A stretch of DNA of 15,026 nucleotides from an uncultured Neomegalonema sp. (GCA_937927905.1 CALFWP010000206.1:1-15026), one strand, 5' to 3'; shown: positions 1-6,608, counted from the first letter of the stretch. A program made the numbers and translations. The notes: generated by a model from the sequence alone, not told the origin.

Positions 1-712
1 AGGCGGAACGTCGTCTTCCTCAGGCGGCGCAACCTCAAGCAGCAGCTCCTCGGGCGGAACGTCATCGTCCTCCGGCGGTACAACTTCAAGCAGCAGCTCT
101 TCGGGCGGAACGTCGTCTTCCTCCGGCGGCACAACCTCAAGCAGCAGCTCCTCGGGCGGAACGTCATCTTCCTCCGGCGGTACAACTTCAAGCAGCAGCT
201 CTTCGGGCGGAACGTCATCTTCCTCCAGCGGCGCTACCTCAAGCAGCAGCTCCTCGAGCAGCAGTTCGTCCGGCGGAAGTTCATCGGGTGACGTCTACAC
301 AACGCCATCAAGCTCTTCATCCTCCTCAGGTGCAGACACTCCATCCAGCAGCTCTTCTTCATCTAGCAGCAGTTCTTCCGGAAGCAGTTCTTCCGGAAGC
401 AGCTCTTCAGGTAGCACGTCATCTTCGGGTGGCCTGACATCATCAACCAGCAGCTCTTCAGGTGGTCTGACGTCATCAGGAATGACATCCTCGAGCACGT
501 CCTCTTCTTCGGGCGGGTTCACGTCATCCGGCATCAGTTCATCCTCGGGCATGACATCAAGCGGCACCGACGCACCGACAGGCAGCAGCACAAGCTCGAC
601 GTCATCGGGTGCCTCTTCATCAGGTGCCGGTCAGGTACCGGAGCCTGCACCGCTTCTGCTGATCGCACTGGCCGGTATCGCCGCCCGCCTGCGCCGCAAA
701 AAGCACAAGTAA
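1..712 (+). CDS. Ser/Gly/Thr-rich PEP-CTERM surface protein, 3' end (N-terminus outside window)
   Basis: The reading frame is open from base 2 to a TAA at 710-712, so about 236 C-terminal residues are visible and the start lies beyond the left edge. Nearly everything up to residue ~210 is Ser, Gly and Thr with little else, arranged as GGTSSSS/GGTTSSSSSS units. The last 25 residues (635-709) form a classic PEP-CTERM tail: a VPEP motif, a hydrophobic helix (LLLIALAGIAA) and a basic end (RLRRKKHK). In known systems such tails are recognised by exosortase (EpsH/XrtA type), which processes the protein during export to the surface or exopolysaccharide matrix. The Ser-rich part is probably an extended, possibly glycosylated stalk; that is inference. 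A terminator follows directly. No exosortase gene is in the window. The functional N-terminal domain cannot be judged. The tail call is secure; the role is not. Confidence 0.85.
   Translation, partial: GGTSSSSGGATSSSSSSGGTSSSSGGTTSSSSSSGGTSSSSGGTTSSSSSSGGTSSSSGGTTSSSSSSGGTSSSSSGATSSSSSSSSSSSGGSSSGDVYTTPSSSSSSSGADTPSSSSSSSSSSSSGSSSSGSSSSGSTSSSGGLTSSTSSSSGGLTSSGMTSSSTSSSSGGFTSSGISSSSGMTSSGTDAPTGSSTSSTSSGASSSGAGQVPEPAPLLLIALAGIAARLRRKKHK
2..256 (+). repeat. Five 51-bp in-frame tandem repeats (17 codons each) in a 102-bp higher-order pattern
   Basis: Units lie at 2-52, 53-103, 104-154, 155-205 and 206-256, each beginning GGCGGAACGTC and ending AGCAGCAGCTC(C/T)TCG. Each encodes roughly GGTSSSSGGTTSSSSSS. 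Units 1 and 3 share one set of codon choices (GGC, ACC, TCC) and units 2 and 4 another (GGT, ACT, TCT), so the array appears to have grown by duplicating a 102-bp pair. Most differences between units are synonymous. The array probably continues past the left edge. From 257 onward the repeat decays into irregular Ser/Gly/Thr sequence. Confidence 0.9.
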
Positions 713-751
713 GCCCGCAAACCTGCGGCACTGTGCCAATACGAATTCTAC

Positions 752-781
752 AAAAAACCCCGCTTTCAAGCGGGGTTTTTT
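752..781 (+). terminator. Rho-independent terminator after the PEP-CTERM gene
   Basis: CCCCGCT (758-764) pairs with AGCGGGG (769-775) around a 4-base TTCA loop, followed by six T at 776-781. A matching A-run precedes the stem, so the hairpin could work in both directions. It lies about 40 bases after the stop codon and separates this gene from the rightward genes beyond it. Confidence 0.9.
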
Positions 782-879
782 GTACCGGCAGCCCTGTCTG
801 CTTCCCGACATTTTCCGATTATTGCATCATAACCGCCTACGGCAGTATGAGTACGTGAAGATTATGCGGAGCGCAGACT

Positions 880-1713
880 ATGACCAGAACCATTCTCATC
901 ACGGGATGCTCGTCCGGCATCGGATATCATTGCGCCCACGGCATGAAAGCCCGCGGCTGGCAGGTGATCGCGTCCTGCCGGAAACAGGCCGATGTCAACC
1001 GGATGCGGGACGAGGGACTTGAAAGCGTTCTGATCGATTATGACGACGAGACAACAATTCATGCCGGTTTCGACGAAGCCCTGACACTGACCCGGGGCCG
1101 CCTCGATGCACTGTTCAACAATGGTGCCTACGGCACACCGGCCATGGCCGAGGACCTACCGACCGAAGCCTTGCGCGCCAATTTCGAAAGCAATTTTTTC
1201 GGCTGGCACACCCTGACCCGCCGCGCGCTAAAGGTCATGAGACAACAGGGCAGCGGTCGGATTGTCCAGAATTCGTCAATCCTCGGCTTTGTCGCGATGC
1301 CCGCCCGTGCCGCCTATAATGCCAGCAAATACGCGATTGAGGGTCTCAGCGATACCATGCGCATCGAATTACACGGTTCGGGTATCTTTGTTTCGCTGAT
1401 CGAGCCGGGGCCGGTGACATCGAAAATCCGTGTGAACTCGATCCCCCATTACGAAAAATGGATCAAACCTTATATTACCGACTCCGTTTGGGCGGAGCGC
1501 TACCGCGACAAGCTGGAGCCGCGGCTCTATAACGGCAGCGAGGATCGCTTCGAGCTCGGACCCGAATCCGTTCTCAAACGTCTGATCCATGCCTGTGAAA
1601 GCGTCCGCCCGCAGCCGCGCTATTACGTGACCACGCCGACCTATGCCATGGGATTTCTCAAGCGTATCCTACCATTTCGCGCCCTGGATTGGGTTTTGCG
1701 AAAAGCGTCCTGA
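880..1713 (+). CDS. Short-chain dehydrogenase/reductase (classical SDR, YbbO-like)
   Basis: A 277-residue NAD(P)-dependent oxidoreductase with a Rossmann fold. Visible signatures of the classical SDR family are the cofactor-binding TGCSSGIG at residues 8-15, NNGAYG at 80-85 (the NAG motif), the catalytic tetrad N105, S133, Y146 and K150 (YNASK), and PGPV at 176-179. The stretch after residue ~190 is substrate-binding and gives no substrate clue. Overall it resembles the uncharacterised YbbO-type SDRs often annotated as SDR family oxidoreductase. ATG at 880 is preceded by GGAG at 868-871, an 8-base spacing that supports this start. A weak promoter-like pair (TTGCAT at 822-827, TATGAG at 846-851) lies upstream. 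No terminator separates it from the next two genes, so it may be co-transcribed with them. The physiological substrate is unknown. Confidence 0.9.
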   Translation: MTRTILITGCSSGIGYHCAHGMKARGWQVIASCRKQADVNRMRDEGLESVLIDYDDETTIHAGFDEALTLTRGRLDALFNNGAYGTPAMAEDLPTEALRANFESNFFGWHTLTRRALKVMRQQGSGRIVQNSSILGFVAMPARAAYNASKYAIEGLSDTMRIELHGSGIFVSLIEPGPVTSKIRVNSIPHYEKWIKPYITDSVWAERYRDKLEPRLYNGSEDRFELGPESVLKRLIHACESVRPQPRYYVTTPTYAMGFLKRILPFRALDWVLRKAS

Positions 1714-1768
1714 CCCGTTCGGGCATTTTCGACTGGAAGAAGCCCCCCGTGCGCTTTAAGTGCAGGGT

Positions 1769-1969
1769 ATGAACAAAATTCTTCTTATCGCAGTCCTGGC
1801 TGTCATGCTTGGTGTCGTCATCGTGCTTGCCAAGGGTATCGGCAGTTTCGGCAAAGGCGGAGCCGAAGGCGCGCGCAAATCAAACCGTATGATGTGGTGG
1901 CGGATCGGATTACAAACCCTGGCCGTTGCTCTGATCTTTATTTTCGTCACCATAGCCGGAAAAGGATAA
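1769..1969 (+). CDS. HIG1-domain-like twin-transmembrane small protein
   Basis: A 66-residue protein with two hydrophobic helices (about residues 4-22 and 46-63) joined by a short Gly/Lys-rich loop. The loop ends in SNRMMWWRIGLQ, which matches the SN.mMrwRv..Q pattern of bacterial HIG1/twin-transmembrane proteins. Mitochondrial HIG1 proteins assist respiratory supercomplexes; the bacterial role is not established. A GTG at 1760 in the same frame would add three residues. I prefer ATG 1769 because homologues usually begin MN, although neither start has a strong ribosome site. The stop is three bases before the next ATG, and the next gene's ribosome site (AAGGA, 1962-1966) lies inside the end of this gene, so the two are translationally linked. 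The fold call is fairly secure; function is unknown. Confidence 0.75.
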   Translation: MNKILLIAVLAVMLGVVIVLAKGIGSFGKGGAEGARKSNRMMWWRIGLQTLAVALIFIFVTIAGKG

Positions 1970-1972
1970 ACC

Positions 1973-2545
1973 ATGGTTGTTCTCAGCAAGATCTACACAA
2001 AAACCGGAGATGCGGGCGAGACGGCACTTGGTGACGGGTCCCGTGTGGCGAAATATTCCCTGCGTGTGGATGCCTATGGCGGTGCGGATGAGACGAACGC
2101 AACCGTCGGCCTTGCACGCCAGCATGCAAGCGCGGACATGGACGCCGCCCTAAGCCGCATCCAGAATGATCTGTTCGATCTCGGGGCCGATTTGTGCCGC
2201 CCGAATATGGAAAAGGACGCGCAGGCCGAATACACCCCCTTGCGCATGACAGCGGCGCAAACCGAACGGTTGGAGGGGGAAATCGACGCCATGAATACAA
2301 AGCTGGAGCCGCTGCGCTCGTTTATCCTGCCGGGTGGCTCCGCTCTGGCTGCCAGCTTGCACCTGTGCCGTACCGTGTCACGGCGGGCCGAGCGTCGCAT
2401 CGTGGAACTCGCCACACAGGAAAGCATCAACGAAAACGCCGTGAAATACGTCAACCGCCTCTCGGACTGGTTCTTCGTCGCATCCCGCATCGCCAATAAC
2501 AACGGCAAGGATGATGTACTCTGGGTGCCTGGCGCAAACCGCTGA
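1973..2545 (+). CDS. pduO: PduO-type cob(I)yrinic acid a,c-diamide / cob(I)alamin adenosyltransferase
   Basis: A 190-residue, full-length member of the PduO family, which transfers the adenosyl group of ATP to cob(I)alamin to make coenzyme B12 in the cytosol. The ATP-binding N-terminal motif TKTGDAGET is at residues 9-17, followed by GDGSRVAK at 20-27. FILPGG is at 117-122, the Arg-rich helix CRTVSRRAERR at 132-142, and VNRLSDWFF at 160-168. These are the conserved active-site elements of trimeric PduO enzymes. AAGGA at 1962-1966 is a good ribosome site 6 bases ahead of ATG 1973. The enzyme follows the HIG1-like gene by three bases. No B12-dependent enzyme or B12 riboswitch is visible nearby. 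Family assignment is very secure; whether it mainly salvages or finishes de novo B12 cannot be told. Confidence 0.95.
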   Translation: MVVLSKIYTKTGDAGETALGDGSRVAKYSLRVDAYGGADETNATVGLARQHASADMDAALSRIQNDLFDLGADLCRPNMEKDAQAEYTPLRMTAAQTERLEGEIDAMNTKLEPLRSFILPGGSALAASLHLCRTVSRRAERRIVELATQESINENAVKYVNRLSDWFFVASRIANNNGKDDVLWVPGANR

Positions 2546-2575
2546 GGTACAGGACCGCAAACTTATCCGTCAGTT

Positions 2576-2614
2576 AAAAACACAGGACAGACTTTATGGA
2601 AAAAGCCTGTCCTG
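2576..2614 (-). terminator. Strong rho-independent terminator of the leftward RTX gene
   Basis: On the minus strand CAGGACAGGCTTT pairs with AAAGTCTGTCCTG (13 bp including one G-U pair) around a 6-base loop, then TG and five T. Plus-strand arms are 2583-2595 and 2602-2614, and the A-run is at 2576-2580. It begins about 24 bases beyond the stop of the RTX gene. There is no T-run on the plus-strand side, so it should act mainly leftward. Confidence 0.8.
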
Positions 2615-2637
2615 AGACTGTTCAGGCATTACGAAAC

Positions 2638-5073
2638 TCAAACAAAATCCAACATAAACTCCCGTGAGATTAATTCTCCGGTGTCAGTGTCATATGTGTT
2701 GGTAAAGCTATTCCAATGCCGGGTATCACTGACATCAAAATACGTTAACGTCTCGCGGACACCCTCGTCATTAAATAACAGTATACTATAATCGCCATCT
2801 GTTTCAGTAATGGTTCTGCGCGCCCTAATGCCGTCTATGAATTCGAAATTGCGCATATTGCCATTGTCTAAAAGCTGCTCCCGCTCACTGATCAGACCCG
2901 TATCCTCATCATAGATAGTGCGGGACGTTTCAAAAGACTTCCGATCACTTACGTCTGTAAATTCAACACTTTCCCGTACACCATCTTCATTGAAGAATGT
3001 GACGCGGGTGTCGCCGTTGTCCAACAAACGCTCACTCGAACGGATTATACCGGTATCGGTATCAAACACTTCGCTGTAAATATCCCAGAGCCTGCTGTCG
3101 CTAATGTCATTGAAAATATAGCTTTCGCGGACACCCTCTTCATTGAACTCAGTCACGGACACGTCTCTATCCGCTTCTGTAACCGTTTCAGTACGCAGAA
3201 CTCCGTCTTTGAATATGCGCTCTATGAGCGAGCCGTTTTGAAGTGTTTCAGTCTCAACCCTGTTTTCATCCGGCAGCACCGTAGCCGGATCGTCGGGTGT
3301 TGGTGCATCCGGTACTGGCGCTGTACCGGCCAGATCATCCTCTGTGGGGATGTCGCGGCTTAACAGGCTGTCCAGGTCGATACGCTCTGCGCCCTCGGTG
3401 AAGGTAAAGGTGCTAGTGTCCAGGACGCCGTTGCTGAACTGGACATACTCGATGCTGCGGACCAGTTCCTGCCCCACAGTGCCGATTTCCGTATTCCCGG
3501 GATCAATCGCGATAATCCGTACATCGCCGTCGCGGTAATCGGCCTCCGCACGCAGGTCGACACCGTATTCGCCCTCGTAGATCGCAGTGTCGATGCCCCC
3601 GCCGCCATGCAGCTGATCAAAAGACTCTCCGCCGAACAGGTAATCATCGCCGCTGCCCCCGCTCAACCAGTCACGGTACGAGGCACCCAGAATGATGTCA
3701 TTGCCCGCATCGCCCGAGAAAATACCGGTATAGGCACGGCTGGCATCAATAATATCATCGCCTTCACCGCCCGAAACATAGGCCGCGGACAACTCAGACG
3801 AGGTATCCGACCCGACAACAATCCAGTCATTGCCCCCTCCTCCGGACGCAAAATCAACAGGAGATATCGCCGAGGATGTGCCGGTCAGGATGATGTCATC
3901 CCCTACACCGCCATAGAGAAAGTCGATGCCGCCGCCGCCGTCGATGAAGTCATTGCCCTCTCCGCCGAAGAACACATCAATATCGCGGTCACCGGCCTGA
4001 CCCCGCAGCTGATCATTGCCTGCACCGCCATTGACGGCCTGAACCGTTCTGTCTTCGTAAAGCTCGGGGTTGCGCACACTGTCATCGTCAATATAGACGT
4101 CATCGCCACCGGTCAGCGCGGTTGCGCTGTTGATCCACAGATCACCGGACAGAGCCGCACCGTTGATTGTGCTGCCGCTATCCTCCGCTGCGCCGTAGAT
4201 CAGGTTATGGGCAAAGGTGCCGGTCAGGGTGTTGTCCGAAAGCTGTGCGGGGGAGGATGAGAAATTGCCCAGCAGCAGAGTTCCGGCGGTGCTGCCGTTC
4301 CATTCGGTGTTGATGGTGTTGTTCTCGATGACGATCTCACCGCCGTCATGCCCGCGCTGGGGTACATAAAAGATCACATACGGATTTTCCGAGGTGGCGG
4401 ATTTGTGAATCTCATTGCCCGAGACCAACAGATCACCGCCGCCGGTCACATCAATGGCGGCATTGGCGCGTGACCCTGCATCATCAATGAAGGAATCCGT
4501 AATACGGGTATAGTCCGACACAACGGTTTTAACGGCATGGCCGTTGTGGGAGTTGGTAAAGCGCGACCCTGAAACCGAAGCGGACTCACCGATGAAATAG
4601 ACATGGTGCTCCTGATCGGTACGGCCGTTATCGTCGAAGACGGAGTTTTCGATCACAAGCTCTTTGCCCGGGCGGGTATCGGTTTCCGTGCCCAGGATAC
4701 CGTTGGAATTGCCCTCGAAATGCGAGTTACGGATCGTCAGGGCATCGCCCTCGTGCCGGATACCGGCCTCATTGCCCTGCTGAAAGGGACCGTAAGCACC
4801 ACGGGTGTCATGGAACCCGATCGTATCAAACGTGGCCGACGCTCCGGATTCCACAAGGAAGATGCCCTTGGTGAATTCGCTGCGCGCATAAAAATTCGCA
4901 TGCTCACCGGGAACACTGGATGTAATCGTGACATCCCTGCCGATCACAAAACCCTGTCCCCGGTCATCATCCGAGACAAAGTAATCCCCGGGCTCAACCG
5001 TGATCACATCAATATCAGGATCACGAAGAGCAACTCTGATCTCTTCTATCGACGAAGCATGAAATGTATTCAT
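2638..5073 (-). CDS. Secreted parallel beta-helix / RTX calcium-binding repeat protein with modular C-terminus
   Basis: An 811-residue acidic protein in three parts. Residues ~8-320 look like a right-handed parallel beta-helix, with recurrent short strands such as LVIENSVFDDN, ASVSGSRFTNS and LLVSGNEIHKS, as in pectate-lyase-like surface proteins; no catalytic residues can be assigned. Residues 349-498 hold about ten RTX nonapeptides (GGxGxDxxx), the calcium-binding repeats of type I secreted proteins. Residues 621-811 are tandem modules ending in LDFV, reminiscent of the Asp-plus-hydrophobic end of type I secretion signals. There is no Sec signal peptide, which also fits type I secretion. 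No ABC transporter or membrane fusion gene is nearby. Upstream of the ATG (complement of 5071-5073) only a weak GGGA ribosome site is seen. Adhesin, matrix component or polysaccharide-active enzyme are all possible. Confidence 0.85.
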   Translation of the reverse strand: MNTFHASSIEEIRVALRDPDIDVITVEPGDYFVSDDDRGQGFVIGRDVTITSSVPGEHANFYARSEFTKGIFLVESGASATFDTIGFHDTRGAYGPFQQGNEAGIRHEGDALTIRNSHFEGNSNGILGTETDTRPGKELVIENSVFDDNGRTDQEHHVYFIGESASVSGSRFTNSHNGHAVKTVVSDYTRITDSFIDDAGSRANAAIDVTGGGDLLVSGNEIHKSATSENPYVIFYVPQRGHDGGEIVIENNTINTEWNGSTAGTLLLGNFSSSPAQLSDNTLTGTFAHNLIYGAAEDSGSTINGAALSGDLWINSATALTGGDDVYIDDDSVRNPELYEDRTVQAVNGGAGNDQLRGQAGDRDIDVFFGGEGNDFIDGGGGIDFLYGGVGDDIILTGTSSAISPVDFASGGGGNDWIVVGSDTSSELSAAYVSGGEGDDIIDASRAYTGIFSGDAGNDIILGASYRDWLSGGSGDDYLFGGESFDQLHGGGGIDTAIYEGEYGVDLRAEADYRDGDVRIIAIDPGNTEIGTVGQELVRSIEYVQFSNGVLDTSTFTFTEGAERIDLDSLLSRDIPTEDDLAGTAPVPDAPTPDDPATVLPDENRVETETLQNGSLIERIFKDGVLRTETVTEADRDVSVTEFNEEGVRESYIFNDISDSRLWDIYSEVFDTDTGIIRSSERLLDNGDTRVTFFNEDGVRESVEFTDVSDRKSFETSRTIYDEDTGLISEREQLLDNGNMRNFEFIDGIRARRTITETDGDYSILLFNDEGVRETLTYFDVSDTRHWNSFTNTYDTDTGELISREFMLDFV
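2641..3213 (-). repeat. C-terminal protein modules of 22 and 51 residues in the order A-B-B-A-B
   Basis: Module A (22 residues) is at 621-642 and 745-766, with the pattern F.DG..R..T.TE.D.D.S. Module B (51 residues) is at 643-693 and 694-744, and a 45-residue copy is at 767-811. B carries FN.(E/D)GVRE, then F.D(I/V)SD, then YDTDTG-like and LLDNG elements. Residues 611-620 (LQNGSLIERI) look like the tail of an earlier B. Proteins of marine alphaproteobacteria with RTX repeats can have broadly similar YD-rich tails, but I cannot name a domain. The last stretch (2641-2820) counts 74 G/C in 180, lower than the RTX part. Confidence 0.7.
3580..4029 (-). repeat. RTX nonapeptide region of the secreted protein
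   Basis: This segment encodes residues 349-498. Copies of GGxG(N/D/I)Dxxx begin at residues 349, 370, 379, 388, 411, 435, 454, 472, 481 and 490; some are adjacent and some are separated by 10-20 residue insertions. Copies 454 and 481 depart from the consensus (GDAGND, GGESFD). Adjacent units such as 379/388 and 472/481/490 can stack into a calcium-binding beta-roll; the isolated ones probably bind weakly. Confidence 0.85.
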
Positions 5074-5436
5074 CTGAAAATCCCAATACTTTTGAAACTC
5101 AATTTGAGAAAATATTGCTTTTCTAATTAATTTTATGCAATAGAAATTAATTAGAATTACATTGTAAAAAACAAATATTTAAAGTAAAAAAATTATTAAT
5201 GGATAAAATTTTATTTAAATTCGAATTTTTAACGTTTATATTTTGTTAATATATTTTTATTAATTAAATAATAGATAAAATTATCTACAAATTTGAAGCA
5301 TTTCAAGACAAAGTGAACGGCTTTCGCGACACCCTCCCATGGTGCAGAAAACCTGATTCGCAAATTCAGGCAGCAACGACACCGTTACCGCATCAATGGC
5401 TTGCACACAGTGTAAGACAACTCCATTCTACGCGGC
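5074..5436. promoter_or_regulatory. Gene-free, extremely AT-rich divergent control region
   Basis: This gap lies between the RTX gene (leftward) and the HDAC-like gene (rightward). From 5101 to 5280 I count 21 G/C in 180 bases (about 12%), while neighbouring genes run at roughly half to two-thirds G/C in the lines I counted. It contains a long inverted repeat at 5121-5156, the palindrome AAATTCGAATTT at 5217-5228, and TAGATAA/TTATCTA at 5272-5287. There are many T-A steps and A/T tracts, the sort of DNA bound by xenogeneic silencers (H-NS-like, or MucR/Ros proteins in alphaproteobacteria). I see no ORF in it. From about 5300 on the composition returns to normal; TTGCAC at 5401-5406 and CATTCT at 5424-5429 are a weak promoter candidate for the HDAC-like gene. 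Confidence 0.6.
5121..5156. repeat. Perfect 13-bp inverted repeat upstream of the RTX gene
   Basis: TTCTAATTAATTT (5121-5133) is repeated as its exact reverse complement AAATTAATTAGAA (5144-5156) with a 10-base spacer. It starts 48 bases before the RTX start codon. The arms could be a regulator's operator or form a hairpin in the RTX leader RNA. In DNA this AT-rich, chance inverted repeats are more likely than usual, so the function is uncertain. Confidence 0.5.
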
Positions 5437-6369
5437 ATGAAAACACTGCTTTATAGTCACGACGACGCCTATATCCGTCACACCGTGCCCGATGGCCACC
5501 CTGAAAGACCGGATCGTATCAAAGCCCTGAGTAAAGCCTTGACGGGGACCGGCGGATTGGAACGCCGCGAAGCACCGCTTTGCACAAATGCGCACCTCTC
5601 CCTGGCACATCCGCAAACCTATATTGATGCGATCACATCTGCTGTGCCCGAGCACGGTATGAAGGCGCTGGACGCTGATACCTGGATCAGCCCCGGCTCG
5701 ATCGAGGCCGCCATGCGCGCGGTCGGTGCTTCGGTCGATGCGGTCGACCAGGTACTGAGCGGCGAAGCCGTCAATGCGTTTTGCGTTCAGCGTCCGCCCG
5801 GTCACCACGCCGAACAGACCAGGGCCATGGGCTTTTGCCTGTTCAGCACCGCCGCCATTGCCGCACTTCATGCAGTGGAAAATAAGGGGCTGGAGCGTGT
5901 TGCCATCATTGACTTTGACGTGCATCACGGCAACGGCACCCAGGACGTGGTCGAAAAGGACCCGCGTATTTTCTATGCCTCAACCCATGAGGGCGGGATT
6001 TTCCCTGGAACCGGGCGTGAGAGCGAAACAGGTGTCGGGAACATCTTTAACAAACCATTGAAACACCATGCGGGTTCCGCCGAATTCCGCATGGCGTATG
6101 AGGGTCACATCTTCCCTGCGATTAGCAAATTTGCGCCACAGCTTTTGATCCTGTCAGCGGGTTTTGATGCCCATGCGGATGATCCGCTGGCTTCCATCCG
6201 GTTACAGGAAGAGGATTTCGCCTGGATTACCGAACGCCTTTGCGCCCTGGCCGATATCCATTGCGACGGACGTGTCGTATCGGTATTGGAGGGGGGATAC
6301 GACCTTCGCGCCCTGTCGGATTCTGCGAAGGTCCATGTACAAACCCTGGTGAAAGCCGCGCAGAAATGA
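5437..6369 (+). CDS. Histone-deacetylase-family Zn hydrolase (class II HDAC-like / acetylpolyamine amidohydrolase family)
   Basis: A 310-residue arginase/deacetylase-fold enzyme of the family that removes acetyl or acyl groups from lysine or polyamine amines. The diagnostic residues are present: HPERPDR at 21-27, tandem His in PPGHHA at 120-125, the zinc ligands D161 and H163 in DFDVHHGNGT and D244 in SAGFDAHADDP, and the transition-state Tyr in EGGYDL (Y288). Bacterial members usually act on acetylated polyamines or small molecules and some on acyl-lysines; the substrate cannot be read from sequence. The stop overlaps the xseB start (ATGA, 6366-6369), an arrangement common in alphaproteobacteria before xseB and ispA. 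I see no Shine-Dalgarno sequence before ATG 5437, and the only promoter candidate would start RNA very near the ATG, so leaderless translation is possible. Confidence 0.92.
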   Translation: MKTLLYSHDDAYIRHTVPDGHPERPDRIKALSKALTGTGGLERREAPLCTNAHLSLAHPQTYIDAITSAVPEHGMKALDADTWISPGSIEAAMRAVGASVDAVDQVLSGEAVNAFCVQRPPGHHAEQTRAMGFCLFSTAAIAALHAVENKGLERVAIIDFDVHHGNGTQDVVEKDPRIFYASTHEGGIFPGTGRESETGVGNIFNKPLKHHAGSAEFRMAYEGHIFPAISKFAPQLLILSAGFDAHADDPLASIRLQEEDFAWITERLCALADIHCDGRVVSVLEGGYDLRALSDSAKVHVQTLVKAAQK

Positions 6370-6608
6370 CCAAACAGGATGTATCGACCCTCAGCTTTGA
6401 AGACGCGATGAGTCGGCTGGAGAAAATCGTCGACGCGCTTGATAGCGGCGATGTCCCCCTGGAAAAGAGTATTGAAATTTACGAACAGGGCGCCGCTCTG
6501 CAACGCCATTGCGAGGATAAGCTGAAACAAGCCGAAATGCGGGTTCAGAAAATCGTCGCCGGTCAGGATGGCAAAGCGGTTTCGGCTGAGGATACAAGTT
6601 TCGAATGA
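6366..6608 (+). CDS. xseB: Exodeoxyribonuclease VII small subunit
   Basis: An 80-residue protein, the usual size for XseB, the small subunit that binds in several copies to XseA to form exonuclease VII, which degrades single-stranded DNA into short oligonucleotides. The core LSFEDAMSRLEKIVDALDSG (residues 9-28), then PLEKSIEIYEQGA and the charged C-terminal helix containing LKQAEMRVQKI are typical of the family and predict a helical hairpin. The start is ATG 6366, which overlaps the preceding stop as ATGA; the frame is open further upstream but that part lies over the HDAC-like coding sequence and is not family-like. Its own stop overlaps the ispA start in the same way. The xseA partner is not in the window. 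Confidence 0.95.
   Translation: MTKQDVSTLSFEDAMSRLEKIVDALDSGDVPLEKSIEIYEQGAALQRHCEDKLKQAEMRVQKIVAGQDGKAVSAEDTSFE

Noticed and set aside
2..256. Regularly spaced repeats as a CRISPR array
   Set aside because: The 51-bp units are contiguous with no spacers, are in frame, and encode a Ser/Gly-rich protein.
295..591. Leftward Asp/Glu/Pro/Leu-rich 98-residue open frame opposite the Ser-rich gene
   Set aside because: It is the complement of TCN/AGC serine codons; repetitive codon use keeps the reverse frame open. No ribosome site or independent family match.
713..879. tRNA or small RNA gene in the gap before the SDR gene
   Set aside because: Apart from the terminator I see no cloverleaf or conserved tRNA blocks; likewise none in the other gaps.
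1712..1730. Small CCCG/CGGG hairpin and T-run after the SDR gene as a terminator
   Set aside because: The stem is only four pairs with a two-base loop, too weak to call.
1973..2545. B12 riboswitch near the cobalamin adenosyltransferase
   Set aside because: The gene is preceded by only three bases of gap, and no B12-box-like sequence was seen in front of the SDR gene or the small membrane gene.
3607..4260. Rightward 217-residue open frame inside the RTX gene
   Set aside because: It is the reverse complement of the RTX nonapeptide region, where Gly/Asp codons avoid stops on the other strand. The minus-strand product has clear domains.
4603..5130. Rightward 175-residue open frame over the 5' end of the RTX gene
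   Set aside because: It is antisense to the beta-helix coding region and runs into the AT-rich gap; its product shows no recognisable motif.
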